DNA of 64,000 nucleotides from the NCBI GenBank assembly GCA_022539475.1, contig VCMS01000281.1, positions 1 to 64,000 of the forward strand, given 5' to 3'. The DNA comes from Gracilaria domingensis (taxonomy: Eukaryota > Rhodophyta > Florideophyceae > Gracilariales > Gracilariaceae). Of the stretch, positions 20,690 through 31,148 are shown piece by piece; within the stretch, counting starts at the first letter, position 1, and each line of letters starts with the position of its first letter. The translations under genes and the position numbers were made by a program. The notes under the pieces were generated by a model. It was given only the letters and a program-made list of their open reading frames with translations. It had not been told where the DNA came from and made no database searches.

Positions 20690-23600
20690 TCACTCCGATA
20701 AAGAGGCACTCTTTGGTTCACAGTAAGCTTCACCGTTCTTGATCTGTCCTCGTGACACTGAAAGCAAACTCGAGCAAAGAGTTTGTATCAAGTGGCGGTC
20801 CTGAACTATAGAATCATGTTTGCCTTCAATACTGTGATTAATCGCACCTGGGGGAACGCTCGGAATCACGTTCGCGAGCGGCAAGAGCGAGGCACTAATA
20901 CTTTTGCATGCATCTAATGCAGCATACGCTGCTAAAATAATCCAAATTGACGGCTGCGTGTACAATACCTGAGCAAGAAGCTCCAAGCAATCTGAATCAA
21001 TCGCAGGGTTTTGTTGATGTACACATTCGTCTAGGAAGCATTCAGCGATGAAAGTATGATACATGGCCCTCTCAGAAAGCTCATTATCAGAAGCTTCATC
21101 AATCGCATCTGTGAAAAGAAAAATCGTTTGCCTCAGAAGCATTATGCGTGTCTCTTGCGAAACAGAGACGGGCATCTGGCGGACGATACATTTTGACATG
21201 TTTGCAGTCTGCACCCTGAGTTCAGCATCATCCTGATCTCGTAACCACTTGTTATCGTAAATCTCGGAAAAGTCAAACTGAATAGAATGTCGAAGCTCCG
21301 GCATCATTCCAGAGACATCAAGTCCGCATTTCAGCAACGAATTAAGAAGTGCTCCAGGTAAACTGTTCCACTGCAGTACTGTTCGACCCAGATCGTTCAA
21401 GGCCATGGAGAGCATCTTCATGTGCTTTTCTGCATCCCGACATCCTTGCAATTTCTTCGCGAGTTTGGAAAGTATGTCTAGTTTTGTCATCAACTGTCGT
21501 TCACGCTCCGGACCTTCCAAAGAATCCTGGACAAGCCATGAGACAAGTCCATACCTGGAGACTAACTCGAGGGCCAAATCAAGATCACGGTCTCGCTCCA
21601 CAAGCGCTGATAGAGTCCTGAACGCCGCGAAACTCAACGAAGAGTTGAACAAGCTCTTCCTCATAGCAAACATGAATATAGTGTTGATCATTCTACGCTT
21701 TCTCAGTACAAGAACGTCTTTTCTTGTGCGCACTCCTTTTGCTAGTATTTCAAGAGCAAGCGAACGCGTTGGTAACAACTCATCGCCTGCCGTGCCGCAG
21801 TTAAGGAGATGATATAAACCCAAGCAATCATTGACATCAACTGTTGGCGAACGCAAGAAAAAAGTTGTTACAATCTTGTTTGCCGGATGTCTAGGGTTGA
21901 GCGCCACACCGAGCGTTATCCGAAACCATACGATGAACAAGGGAAGGCATCGTATCAAAGGTTCAGTTATTGAATTTCGCAGTAGTTCCAGAAAGAACAC
22001 CAACTGCTTCCTGTCCTTATAAAGTGCAGCTGCCGCCCCTTGCGTTTTCATTTGACCAGAACCAAGCAATCTACTAAACAACTCGAGGCTCGCGTACGCT
22101 AAACTTCGAGTGGCTTGTTCATGTGCAGCCAGTCCTGTAAGAGCTAGGCCGAGAAGCCCCTCGCGCACCACATAGTTAATATCAAGAACTGGCTGTGATG
22201 GTCTTTCAAGGGCTTCACCGCACCCTCGCAAAAGAAGCTGTAGAACGAATTTTGCATCAAGAAATGTCCTGGTCCCGCCGGTGGCCTTGACATGTTCACG
22301 CAGTCCTTTGGCTTCGGCTTCCGGCGAGAGCAAGCGATCGCACGCATCTTCCAGTAATCGCTTATCGAAAGAAGGAAGAAGATTCGAAGCGTTGGATTGC
22401 CAATAACCGCGGCGAACTTGCAATGACAACTCCGAACGAGATGATAACAGGCGGATTGCGGTTATTCTGTCCATAATATCTCGAATGAGCCCGTCGCCAA
22501 CATTCGTAGAAGCATTGTAAACTGAAAAGCACGACAAGACCTCTTCTATATTAAGGAGGCTGTCCATGATTTCTTCAGATAAGTTGGTCTTGTCCATTCG
22601 GTTCAGTGCTGCTCTCAGCAGGTTTGCTGTGCTATACAACTGTGCATGCGAGGGGGAATTGATGACCTGCTGTTCATTGCCCGTCTGCTCAAAACTTGGA
22701 GGGAAATCATTATCCAGACTCGCCCCAACGAGGGATGCAAATGATTCTTTTTCTTTGCACAAAAGGGTTATGGACTCTTTGGCAACTTCATCCACCAGAG
22801 CATCCAATCCTAGAATTTCTGATACACATGAGCAAATGAGTTCATAATGATCAAAAGACAACCGCTCCGTGTCATGGAACGGTATTCCGAAGAACAGTCC
22901 ATTTCTATACTTCACAGCAAAATGTATCAAATTCCTTGCGACGTCCAGTAGCTTGCCTTCCGTGACACTGGAGTTCGACACACCAACAGACGAGAGGTGT
23001 TTCCGGGCGCCCACAAAACTTAAGATACAGTTGAGCAGTTGAAGTACAGAAAGTTCAACTAGTCTTTCAGGAGTCGTTGCAATCGATTCCACAAAGAGTC
23101 CGAAAAGTTCGGTGATCGTCTGGTTTGCTGCAACCGACTCCCATTTTATACATTGCTCTGTGACGAGGATATTATACCATAGAATCCACATGAACTTTGG
23201 AAAGTTCCGTGATGAAACCCAATTTTCCTTCAATGCCTCCAAAAGTTCCTTCGCAGACGAGATATCCAAGATTACATGTTCACCAAGTTTTCGGACAGCT
23301 CTGGCTACAATCTGGTAATTCGGATCGCCTTCTCGAAAGTTCTCTGATTGTTCGACACAGTCCAAGGCCTTGGCTATGTGAAGCAGAGATGATCTCCATT
23401 TGAGATCGTCAATTCCGCTTTGTGGAAGACTGGACTTTCTCTCCAGAAATCTCTGAAGCAGGACCAGTAACGGAAACGACAATGGCCGACCGGCGCCATC
23501 AGCCCAGGTCAGAACGTGCTCTATAAGGGCTCCCGATAAGGCAGGAAAGTGAGGGAGAAGTCCGGCAAGCTGGGCGGAGCAATGGATTGATAACGAAGGA

Positions 23601-26545
23601 AGGAAAGTTGCCTTTAGGTGCTTAATATTGTTAAGGAGGAGATAGCTAAAAACTGAAACAGAAGGACAACGGTGCTTGCTGAGATTGTACAAAACCGCAG
23701 TACAGAAGGCCATTCTTTGCTTCGAAGAGGAGTCGTTGCCACAAGCTTCCAGTATCCTAATGCAGGATGCTATAATCTCTCGAACTGATTCTTGATCCCA
23801 TTGTTCACCGTTCCTTATGGAAGTAATGATGGCTGCGCCTAGGCAAAATATTACCTCCTTGGACTCCTGGTGCTTGCCATCGTCTTGTGTGAGTTCGAAA
23901 ATGAGTGCGGGAAGAAGCATATCACGGAACTGAGTGGAACTCGTAGTACGAAATAGTGCACTCAAAAGAACTACGAAATCTTTCTTAACCAGCGATTGCC
24001 TCAGGGACCTTAGCTGTTCCTCAAACGTTTGTCCAGATATTCCTTTGGCGCAACAGAGTTGCAGAAAGAAATGCGGTAATGCACTGGTTTCTAAGTCCGT
24101 ACGTAAGAGATCGCTGTTGTGGTATGATCCCAATGCCTCACTCCCGAAATCCCTCCAAGAGTCCCACGAAAGTTCTAAGGCTCGTAGCTCAGAGAAAGTT
24201 CTGATATCTTCGTCATGATTCGGAGAACTGTTTAGGAAGCATGAACACAGTGACGACAGAAGCGCGAACAGGGGTGTTCGTGGATAAGTCCCAAGGTTAG
24301 GCAGTAACTCTCGAATATATAAGCATGCCTTGATAACTTGCTCTTCGTTCCGGATGTCTTTCACAACACTATTAGAACTCCACCAAAACAGATCGGTCGA
24401 AACAAACCTGGATACAGAATTCATTAGTGAACAGTTCCTTTCGGTGTTAGAACCCAAGACAGTCAGAGATGCTAGACTAAACCCAACAAAGCGAATAAGC
24501 GAAGTTTCAAAGATCTTCTGCTCAGACTCTGACATTCCTTGCATAGGCTTTTTCGCTTCTTTAAGCTTGCGAATACGTATTAAAGTAGCCACGAAAAATA
24601 AGGAGATCGGAGGAGAAGTGCATTCGCTAAGGGATACGATCAAATTCAACTGGTCGTAAAGGCCGTAGGGATTTGCCAGAGCTGTACAAATCATGTTCTC
24701 CAGAGCATTGACACAAACTTCACATTCCTTTCCAAGGCCAGATATGACGGACAAGAACACTTCCACTTCGTACTTTGTACCCTGAGGAAACAGAAAGGAA
24801 TGGCATAATACATCCCTGCATAGATGCCATAGTCTATGTGACAAACGTTGATCATTTGAAGCAGATGCTTGTAAGACCAATCGCGAGAAAAGCTTATGGT
24901 TCACTACCATCATGACTGTTTCTTTCGGAGCCACTCGAAGGCCCGCTCTGATGGAATTCTCCGCCTCTAGAACGTTGCCACCACTCTTCACCACTGCTGC
25001 ATTCATCAAGATCGTTTTGCGCTTATCAACTTTCCTCGCGAAAATCAGTTGATATTCAGCAAGAAGTTTGTGGACTAAGGCGTCCCCTGACGTCTCGTTT
25101 CGGAGGTTCTGCTTGATAAAATCTACGGAAGGTAAGTGCATTTCGGGGTTCTCCAAGTACTGGTCGTTCTCCTGAACAATACGGCAGCATGAAAGGGTGA
25201 AAAGATGTCCAAAATGTCTAACGATCGAAGATTTGTGACTTAAACATTTTTCGAGAAAGGTCTGTTTGCGGAGTATGGGTGGAATGGTGTTGATTCTCAT
25301 CAGACTTGCGGACAATATTGAACAAAATGAAAGCCACTTGGTGGAAGGCTGTGGGTCTAAGCAAAGAAATGGGCCGTTTTCAAGGAGAAGATTTGACAGA
25401 CGGGGTTGTTCTTCAATAGCCTGCACACCGAAGGAGGTGGCTACTGAAGAGCCCTTGACCAGCCCTGTGGCAAGCAAAGAGTCTGCTGCTTGTTTCAGCA
25501 AAAAGCCATCAACGTCTCTCGCAAACGCATTAAAAAGTCTCCCAGCCGTATGACGAAGAGCCTTCTGATCATCCTGAACCTGTGCGGGCGCAACAGATAG
25601 GGACGGTAGCTCAGTGCTTGCAATTTTGGCCAACATGACGCACATTGGGGAAGCAAATGTTTTGCGTCGCACATGTTTTGGCATAGCTTCAAAAAGGTGC
25701 TTGTGGAGTGCTAGTAGATAGTTTATAGAAGCAATAAGTTCCCGCTTCTGAACGTAGCCAGGTAGCGCTGGTTTCGCCTTTTGAGCAGCGGTATTTGTTT
25801 TCGACGACGGTTGCTCACGTGCAGGAGACGTTTTGTTGGCTTCTTCGGCAGTGCGTTGTGTGATAGTGCTCAGACATGATATAAGTATGTCCCTCGCGTT
25901 GAAAGAAAGTGCAAAATGCACGTCGCGCTTTGAGCATGTGATGATCGAAAACAGAAGGTCCAGAAAGGGCATCCGGCAGTAATTGTTGCCCTTTGAGCAC
26001 AGAATAGAAGCCAGACGCTTGGCAGAAAACAGGTACTTGTTGAGTAGTTCCTTGGCCAGAAGAGGATGGCACATGGCGGTCAATCGCAGCAATTCAAGTG
26101 CCTTCCTCGCACATGCTCGCTTGTCCTTAACCAGAACATCGATCATGAGCGGAACTTGCGTCCTGACGATGCTTCGCACAACCGACCGGACATGCTCCAG
26201 AGCATGGGGAGGGTTTTCGGGTTTCAAAGAGTAGCGAACGATCTCAATGAGACACTCAATGGCAACGGAAGCGACGGACGGGTCGACGGTGACGGTTCGC
26301 AGCGAATTGAAGATCTCCGCGGCGCGAGGGCTGTACGAGACATAGGCTGCGATAACATCGGGGGGTTGTTCGGACTTGGCAAGAGCAAGAAACTTGTGCA
26401 GGGCGGTTGAGGCAGTAGCAAGCGCGGAGGGGTCCTTCTTCAAGGCAGCCTCGCTCGAAGCGCGGCCGTGTCCGATAGCGGCAGTTATCTGTTCACAAAA
26501 CTGGGCAGCGTCGAAGGTCAACTTGAGATCGTCGACGTACGCCAT
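20690..26545 (-). CDS. URB1: URB1/Npa1 nucleolar pre-ribosomal-associated protein
   Basis: 1,951-aa alpha-helical repeat protein from ATG 26545 (MAYVDDLKLTFDAAQF). An N-terminal region with RKALELLRLTAMCHPLLAKELLNKY and DLLFSIITCSKRDVHFALSF matches the Npa1 N-terminal HEAT-like domain. A C-terminal region with FFLRSPTVDVNDCLGLYHL, then TRSLALEILAKGVRTRKD, matches the URB1 C-terminal domain. Urb1 acts in the nucleolus in early 60S assembly, in a complex with DEAD-box helicase Dbp6 and Npa2/Rsa3 in yeast. Length is somewhat below human URB1. No introns are needed over almost 6 kb. The frame is open upstream to 26659 but Arg/Ser-rich, so ATG 26545 is preferred. The family is poorly conserved; the call rests on domain order and terminal motifs. 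Confidence 0.8.
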   Translation of the reverse strand: MAYVDDLKLTFDAAQFCEQITAAIGHGRASSEAALKKDPSALATASTALHKFLALAKSEQPPDVIAAYVSYSPRAAEIFNSLRTVTVDPSVASVAIECLIEIVRYSLKPENPPHALEHVRSVVRSIVRTQVPLMIDVLVKDKRACARKALELLRLTAMCHPLLAKELLNKYLFSAKRLASILCSKGNNYCRMPFLDLLFSIITCSKRDVHFALSFNARDILISCLSTITQRTAEEANKTSPAREQPSSKTNTAAQKAKPALPGYVQKRELIASINYLLALHKHLFEAMPKHVRRKTFASPMCVMLAKIASTELPSLSVAPAQVQDDQKALRHTAGRLFNAFARDVDGFLLKQAADSLLATGLVKGSSVATSFGVQAIEEQPRLSNLLLENGPFLCLDPQPSTKWLSFCSILSASLMRINTIPPILRKQTFLEKCLSHKSSIVRHFGHLFTLSCCRIVQENDQYLENPEMHLPSVDFIKQNLRNETSGDALVHKLLAEYQLIFARKVDKRKTILMNAAVVKSGGNVLEAENSIRAGLRVAPKETVMMVVNHKLFSRLVLQASASNDQRLSHRLWHLCRDVLCHSFLFPQGTKYEVEVFLSVISGLGKECEVCVNALENMICTALANPYGLYDQLNLIVSLSECTSPPISLFFVATLIRIRKLKEAKKPMQGMSESEQKIFETSLIRFVGFSLASLTVLGSNTERNCSLMNSVSRFVSTDLFWWSSNSVVKDIRNEEQVIKACLYIRELLPNLGTYPRTPLFALLSSLCSCFLNSSPNHDEDIRTFSELRALELSWDSWRDFGSEALGSYHNSDLLRTDLETSALPHFFLQLCCAKGISGQTFEEQLRSLRQSLVKKDFVVLLSALFRTTSSTQFRDMLLPALIFELTQDDGKHQESKEVIFCLGAAIITSIRNGEQWDQESVREIIASCIRILEACGNDSSSKQRMAFCTAVLYNLSKHRCPSVSVFSYLLLNNIKHLKATFLPSLSIHCSAQLAGLLPHFPALSGALIEHVLTWADGAGRPLSFPLLVLLQRFLERKSSLPQSGIDDLKWRSSLLHIAKALDCVEQSENFREGDPNYQIVARAVRKLGEHVILDISSAKELLEALKENWVSSRNFPKFMWILWYNILVTEQCIKWESVAANQTITELFGLFVESIATTPERLVELSVLQLLNCILSFVGARKHLSSVGVSNSSVTEGKLLDVARNLIHFAVKYRNGLFFGIPFHDTERLSFDHYELICSCVSEILGLDALVDEVAKESITLLCKEKESFASLVGASLDNDFPPSFEQTGNEQQVINSPSHAQLYSTANLLRAALNRMDKTNLSEEIMDSLLNIEEVLSCFSVYNASTNVGDGLIRDIMDRITAIRLLSSRSELSLQVRRGYWQSNASNLLPSFDKRLLEDACDRLLSPEAEAKGLREHVKATGGTRTFLDAKFVLQLLLRGCGEALERPSQPVLDINYVVREGLLGLALTGLAAHEQATRSLAYASLELFSRLLGSGQMKTQGAAAALYKDRKQLVFFLELLRNSITEPLIRCLPLFIVWFRITLGVALNPRHPANKIVTTFFLRSPTVDVNDCLGLYHLLNCGTAGDELLPTRSLALEILAKGVRTRKDVLVLRKRRMINTIFMFAMRKSLFNSSLSFAAFRTLSALVERDRDLDLALELVSRYGLVSWLVQDSLEGPERERQLMTKLDILSKLAKKLQGCRDAEKHMKMLSMALNDLGRTVLQWNSLPGALLNSLLKCGLDVSGMMPELRHSIQFDFSEIYDNKWLRDQDDAELRVQTANMSKCIVRQMPVSVSQETRIMLLRQTIFLFTDAIDEASDNELSERAMYHTFIAECFLDECVHQQNPAIDSDCLELLAQVLYTQPSIWIILAAYAALDACKSISASLLPLANVIPSVPPGAINHSIEGKHDSIVQDRHLIQTLCSSLLSVSRGQIKNGEAYCEPKSASLSE

Positions 26546-26843
26546 TTCACGCTTGCGCTCGCCGGCGCGAACTGCCAGAGCACAAGATGAGGTGAACAAC
26601 AACGCAACTTTGCTTGCGGGCGACCGTCGCCACCGCCGGGAATCCCGACTCGGGATCAATCACTGTAATGCTCCCACGCGGCTTACATCGCGTTCGCGGA
26701 GTAAACACGACTCGTGCTCGCGCGGGCCAGCAATGCAGCATGACATGCGTGGAGCGAGCACGTGCCACGGCGCATTTGTCCAGGAGGCTGATCGTTGCCA
26801 ACGCGGCAGCGCTTCTCGGATAGCGAACGGGCGAGCCGCGCTC

Positions 26844-26891
26844 GAGAGCGCTCGCGTTCGAGAGCGCTCGCGTTCGAGAGCGCTCGCGTTC
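26844..26891. repeat. Three exact copies of a 16-bp repeat
   Basis: The unit gagagcgctcgcgttc occurs three times head to tail between the divergent URB1 gene and the 27027 gene. Each unit contains the palindrome agcgct. Being in a shared promoter, it could be a protein-binding cluster or simple slippage. Confidence 0.8.
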
Positions 26892-27026
26892 GCGCAGTAG
26901 TCTTCGACACTGAGCGTCCCTGCAGTGGAAGCCGCCAACTGTTCAAGCACGCTCCGTTTCGTCGCTGCGACGGGGCTTGTTTGCCTTCGCGCACTTTGCG
27001 CGTGGCTGCGCCTCGTCGCCTCGATC

Positions 27027-27845
27027 ATGCCCATGCGGAAACGAATTCTGTCCGCGCTTCGCCCCGTTTCGCAGCGTTCTTCGTCGTGTGGCACTGCGTC
27101 GTCGCCGCGCGCTTCGGACGCCAGCGCTTCGCGAAAGCTTCGCCATCGGCGTTCTAACAACGACCCTGCTGCCAAGCCCATTCCGAAACCTAATCGCTCT
27201 GGCGCGCTGCAGAAGATTGTTGGCTTTGCTTCGTTCGATAAGAAACAGCAGTCACAACTTCCACAACACAAGCTCGAAAAGGGCCGTTCTCAGCGTCATG
27301 TTACCCCTGATAGGATCGTTCGCCCTATCGCGGCTGGTCCCAACGGCAGCTCACTCTGTGCACCTCATGAACCCCGCGTGAATGATGGATATGTGTCGTT
27401 CGTTGTGCCCTCCAACTGGTGTACTTCGCACATCGCCGATTGCTTTTCGCTCTTTTGCGGCCCGTGTGTTGGTTATGTGCGTGCGGTGCACGCCAATCTG
27501 GCGTCCACTGCTCTGTTAGACACAGCGCGGCTACAGATCATATCCGAAGTCGCTGCCCTTTCGTCGCCCGTGTTCATTTCAAACAGGGAGATTTCTGTTG
27601 ATTACGTATCCGCTGGAGGCTTTGGGAAGGGCGTTGCCGCCTTTCACCATGGCTTCGATGTGGGCGCTGTTGTGTTCGCTGTATGTGGACCTTACGAACA
27701 TCGCAAGCAACTTCTTAACGCCGTGGAGGAGCTTCGACGAACAGCAAGGGTTCTTGCCGTCCCGGCGTCCGCCATGCTCGCCAGTGACATGATTACGTCC
27801 CATCAATCCTACAGAACGGCTGATACTAACTGTCGTATGCAATGA
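27027..27845 (+). CDS. Unknown conserved-looking protein, 272 aa
   Basis: Starts MPMRKRILSALRP and has a basic Ser/Arg-rich N-terminus of about 110 residues that could be an organelle presequence. A more ordered C-terminal half follows, with alternating hydrophobic strands (YVSFVVPSNWCTSHIADC, VGYVRAVHANLASTALLD, VGAVVFAVCGPYEHRKQLLNAVEEL). No catalytic motif is recognised. The frame extends upstream to 26925 without an ATG. It is head to head with URB1 across about 480 bp that hold the 16-bp repeats. I cannot name the family. Confidence 0.55.
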   Translation: MPMRKRILSALRPVSQRSSSCGTASSPRASDASASRKLRHRRSNNDPAAKPIPKPNRSGALQKIVGFASFDKKQQSQLPQHKLEKGRSQRHVTPDRIVRPIAAGPNGSSLCAPHEPRVNDGYVSFVVPSNWCTSHIADCFSLFCGPCVGYVRAVHANLASTALLDTARLQIISEVAALSSPVFISNREISVDYVSAGGFGKGVAAFHHGFDVGAVVFAVCGPYEHRKQLLNAVEELRRTARVLAVPASAMLASDMITSHQSYRTADTNCRMQ

Positions 27846-28375
27846 CCCTCCCGTCGGCTGCTTGTCATGAGTCCTAATGTGCATCTCTTCGTTGTGAGGG
27901 CCAAAGCTCTCAACGATATTACATTATCTACCGCCGATTCCAACTAACTTTAATTTAACTACAGTCAAGAAAGCGAACTGCTAAAGCTAAAGCTACTTGT
28001 ATTCACTCCCGCGCTGTAACGGTACACCAGCGGTTCACAGTGCTCCTAGCGTTGCTGCTTCACAACCATATAGGGTTGTTCATCGCCAGGCAGGCCCGCG
28101 GGTTAATCGTCAGCTTCTTTCGAAGAGTAGATATGTTACTCTCTGTAGATACTGTGCCTGTCAAGGCGCCAAGATCTCTTCGCTCTTTCTACCTTTCTCG
28201 AGCTCATGAGCCATAGGATCGGTGCAATTCCCATTATCACCCGCAAAACAAAACCGGTTGTTCTTTCACGAAACACGTATCAGTAGCTTACATAAAGCCT
28301 CATCTGCCACAGCGTCTGTTGTGCTCACGCCCATTCCCTCATCTAAATCTCGTGTTCCAGCTCGCTGTGCAAGGT
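27846..28375. other. Intergenic, no gene seen
   Basis: 530 bases between two plus-strand genes, with 'ctaaagctaaagcta' at 27982-27996. Nothing else is supported. Confidence 0.4.
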
Positions 28376-29125
28376 ATGGACTTCAGCAAAGCCACGCACG
28401 CCATTGTCGTCTGCGGTCATGCCGTATACCTTGGAGGACGAGAAATAAGTCCCATTGCGGCAACGGATCCGTCAGAATGGGCCTTGCAAACGTTCCAAGT
28501 GCAGGAGACTTCCCAGTTCATTCTACACATACGTCGCGGGGTGGAACTGGCAGCTTCCGATCCTTCGAGTCTTCTTATTTTCAGTGGCGGGCAAACCCGT
28601 AGTCCACATTTTCTGTCTGAGGCACAAGGATATCACGATCTCGCTCTCGTCCACCGTTTTTGGGGATTTGAACAAGTAGCATCGCGTACGACAACGGAAG
28701 AATTCTCACGTGACTCTTTTGATAACGTTCTGTTTGGAATCGGCAGATTCTATGAATGTACAGGGCGCTTCCCTTCCAAACTGTCCATCATTTCGTGGCC
28801 ATTTAAGCGCGCCCGCTTTCTCTTTCACGTCAGCAGCATTAACTGGCCGTTGTCACGATTTGTGTTCGAAGGAGTGGGAAAACCTTCAGATGAAGAGAAT
28901 GCGGTACGCGCAGAAAGCAAAACGCTTCAGATATTTCGCAACGATGCTGCGGGTCAAGGTGTAGTTCTAGGAAAGAAGAAACAGGCACGAAACCCGTATA
29001 AAAGGCAGAATGGATATGCTGTAAGTTGTCCCTTACTGACAAAAGTGCTTGAGTGGAACGGTGTTGATGAACTTCCTCCCGCATCTGTTCCGTGGATCAT
29101 GGAAACCAAGCAGGAAGAGAATTAG
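28376..29125 (+). CDS. DUF218 (YdcF-like) domain protein
   Basis: 249-aa protein from ATG 28376. It opens with a hydrophobic strand and glycine turn, THAIVVCGHAVYLGG. It continues with the family's middle motif LLIFSGGQTR and a later Glu-containing segment (TTEEFSRDSFDNVLFGIGRF), then a strand with 'SIISWPFKRARF'. This order matches eukaryotic DUF218 proteins of the fungal C57A10.07 type. The domain is found in bacterial SanA and YdcF, where the role is unclear but linked to the envelope or nucleotide-like ligands. No signal peptide or membrane segment is visible. The C-terminus is basic (VVLGKKKQARNPYKRQNG). Confidence 0.75.
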   Translation: MDFSKATHAIVVCGHAVYLGGREISPIAATDPSEWALQTFQVQETSQFILHIRRGVELAASDPSSLLIFSGGQTRSPHFLSEAQGYHDLALVHRFWGFEQVASRTTTEEFSRDSFDNVLFGIGRFYECTGRFPSKLSIISWPFKRARFLFHVSSINWPLSRFVFEGVGKPSDEENAVRAESKTLQIFRNDAAGQGVVLGKKKQARNPYKRQNGYAVSCPLLTKVLEWNGVDELPPASVPWIMETKQEEN

Positions 29126-31148
29126 GGAGCATTACAAACTTTACTTCTTCTTTGATGGTCCTAGCTTTGTCATGCCAAAAGTCTCGGAGGAGGGTATAGG
29201 TTGTGAGACTCTGATCCCGTGACCATGTGTGCCTGCATAGCATAGATAACGACAATCTCGCTTCGAACATCCGAGTTTGATTCTGAGCGTCGTCAGCAGC
29301 TTTGGCTGCCTTACGTTCTTTGCTCTGAGCGATGTGCACAGGCACTGGAACTTCGAAATGAAAACGTTCAGTTAATGTATAATGTGCCGTCTTTTGCTAG
29401 TTTCTTGAGTACATTTTGATATATCCTTTCGATCAAGGGGGATCCCTGGCAGAGAGTTTACTTCACGAACCTGAATGGAACACTCACTATGCGTTTTGTG
29501 GTCGCTACATTTTCACTTGCTCAGGGTGAGCATCGTTGCACAGATGTCGAAGTACGATTTCTCTGATAGAGTTAAGCTTTGTAGGAGATACCGATGAACA
29601 TTGCAAGTATTGCAATAATGCTTGCTCAGATATGCTTAGATGCTGGTGAAGCAACTGGCTGCTCCTTTGCCATTCTCGTCACGAAATGCATGGTACATAA
29701 GGTAACTACAATGTCGGAAAACCGGTAGACTCACGAAAGCTTTTGATATACTATCTGGTGAGGCACTTGCGCCACATGGAGAGAATTTCAAATCTCGGAT
29801 CTATTCCACGCTTCTGTCCTTATCTTAGCAGGGCCTGATTCAAGCTATATTCTTGTGACTGCTCACCTGTCGAGTTTCCAGAAATGCGGTACACATCAGG
29901 CAATAATTCGATGTGTTTAAATGGGAGAGCTTGAAGCTTGAAGATAAAGAACACCTTCAGAACTTTCTCATGAACAAGAGCCGTACTAATCCGTACTTTC
30001 CTTTGTGAATAAAGCTGAAATGATTTTTGTTTCAATTTTCTTTCAGGTGGTGTGCTTCACTGAAGACTCACCATGCGATGTTATCAACATACCTTGCGGG
30101 CAGACCACCCGAAAGAAAACAAGAAAAGGTTCGCTATCAACCTCAGAAAGGAGAATTGGAACGAGCTCAATGTTACCTAAATGGGGTTGACTCTCAGACT
30201 CTCAGATCCCAAGACTCACGGCCAGAGCGTGCGGCTCCTGTGTAGCAGAATCCGTCTCCGTCCAACCTCTCTCTCGGGCGAAACAATAACACGATCCCCG
30301 TCACAGCAGGCATAGAACACCATGAATAAACGAAAGGCTGGAAGACTACATGATCGAGCAAGATTTGGTCCCAACCGCGACAACTTCTCTCCAAGGAAGT
30401 CGTTTCGTGCTCCTCTGGCGTGCCACGAGACTAGCACTTGGTACTTTCTCAAGTTGGAAATTGCACTGCCGAGTCGGCAATGCCGACGTCGGCACGCGAG
30501 CCCGTCCCTCGGAGGATTTCTTTGCCTCGGGGGAGCAATTGAGAAGACCTTACGTATGTTCCAAGTGATGTCATGGTTTTTGTCACAAGAGGCCACTTGG
30601 CAATCATTACGGCTTTTGGACAAGATTTCATATGCGATGCAAATTTCCAGACACTGTAACAAAATGCATGGGATCATCGCTGTCCAACGGCCACGTAGTG
30701 AGCTCCGGAAACGGTCGGCGCAAGTCGTCCAGTGCCGTTTTCCAGGAACCGTCGGGCTACTGCCTTTACAGATCTTGTGAAAGGTTCTCGGAGAGAAGCG
30801 TCGGTGAACGAAGATAGGCCACGTCTTGTTTCAATGGCGGCACCGTTATTACGTTACACTGCTGCCTCGCGTTTCTCTGTTCTTATGGGAGATACAATAC
30901 GTGCTCTGAGTTGTGCTACTCGCAATGGCTCATCATACCCGGGTGCCTGGCATATCTTACGTTGCCCACATCGGTTGCGAGTGTTAACAATCCAAAAGCT
31001 TCGGACAGTGTTCCGTTTCGTTACCCCTTGAGCTCTCACTGCTAAGGATATATGACAACTGCTTTCGACATCATCACTCACCAAGCTTCCTATCGGCGTC
31101 ATCACAGCTTATTAATATACTTGTGTACGCTGCGTTGCTGGAAGCCCG
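29126..31148. other. Intergenic, no gene recognised
   Basis: 2 kb between two plus-strand genes. Frames up to 152 codons exist (30322-30780 plus, 30216-30677 minus). They overlap antisense to each other and lack motifs or splice sites that would join them. Confidence 0.35.

Noticed and set aside
30216-30780. Overlapping plus and minus frames of about 150 codons
   Set aside because: Antisense to each other, no motifs, no coherent splice sites.
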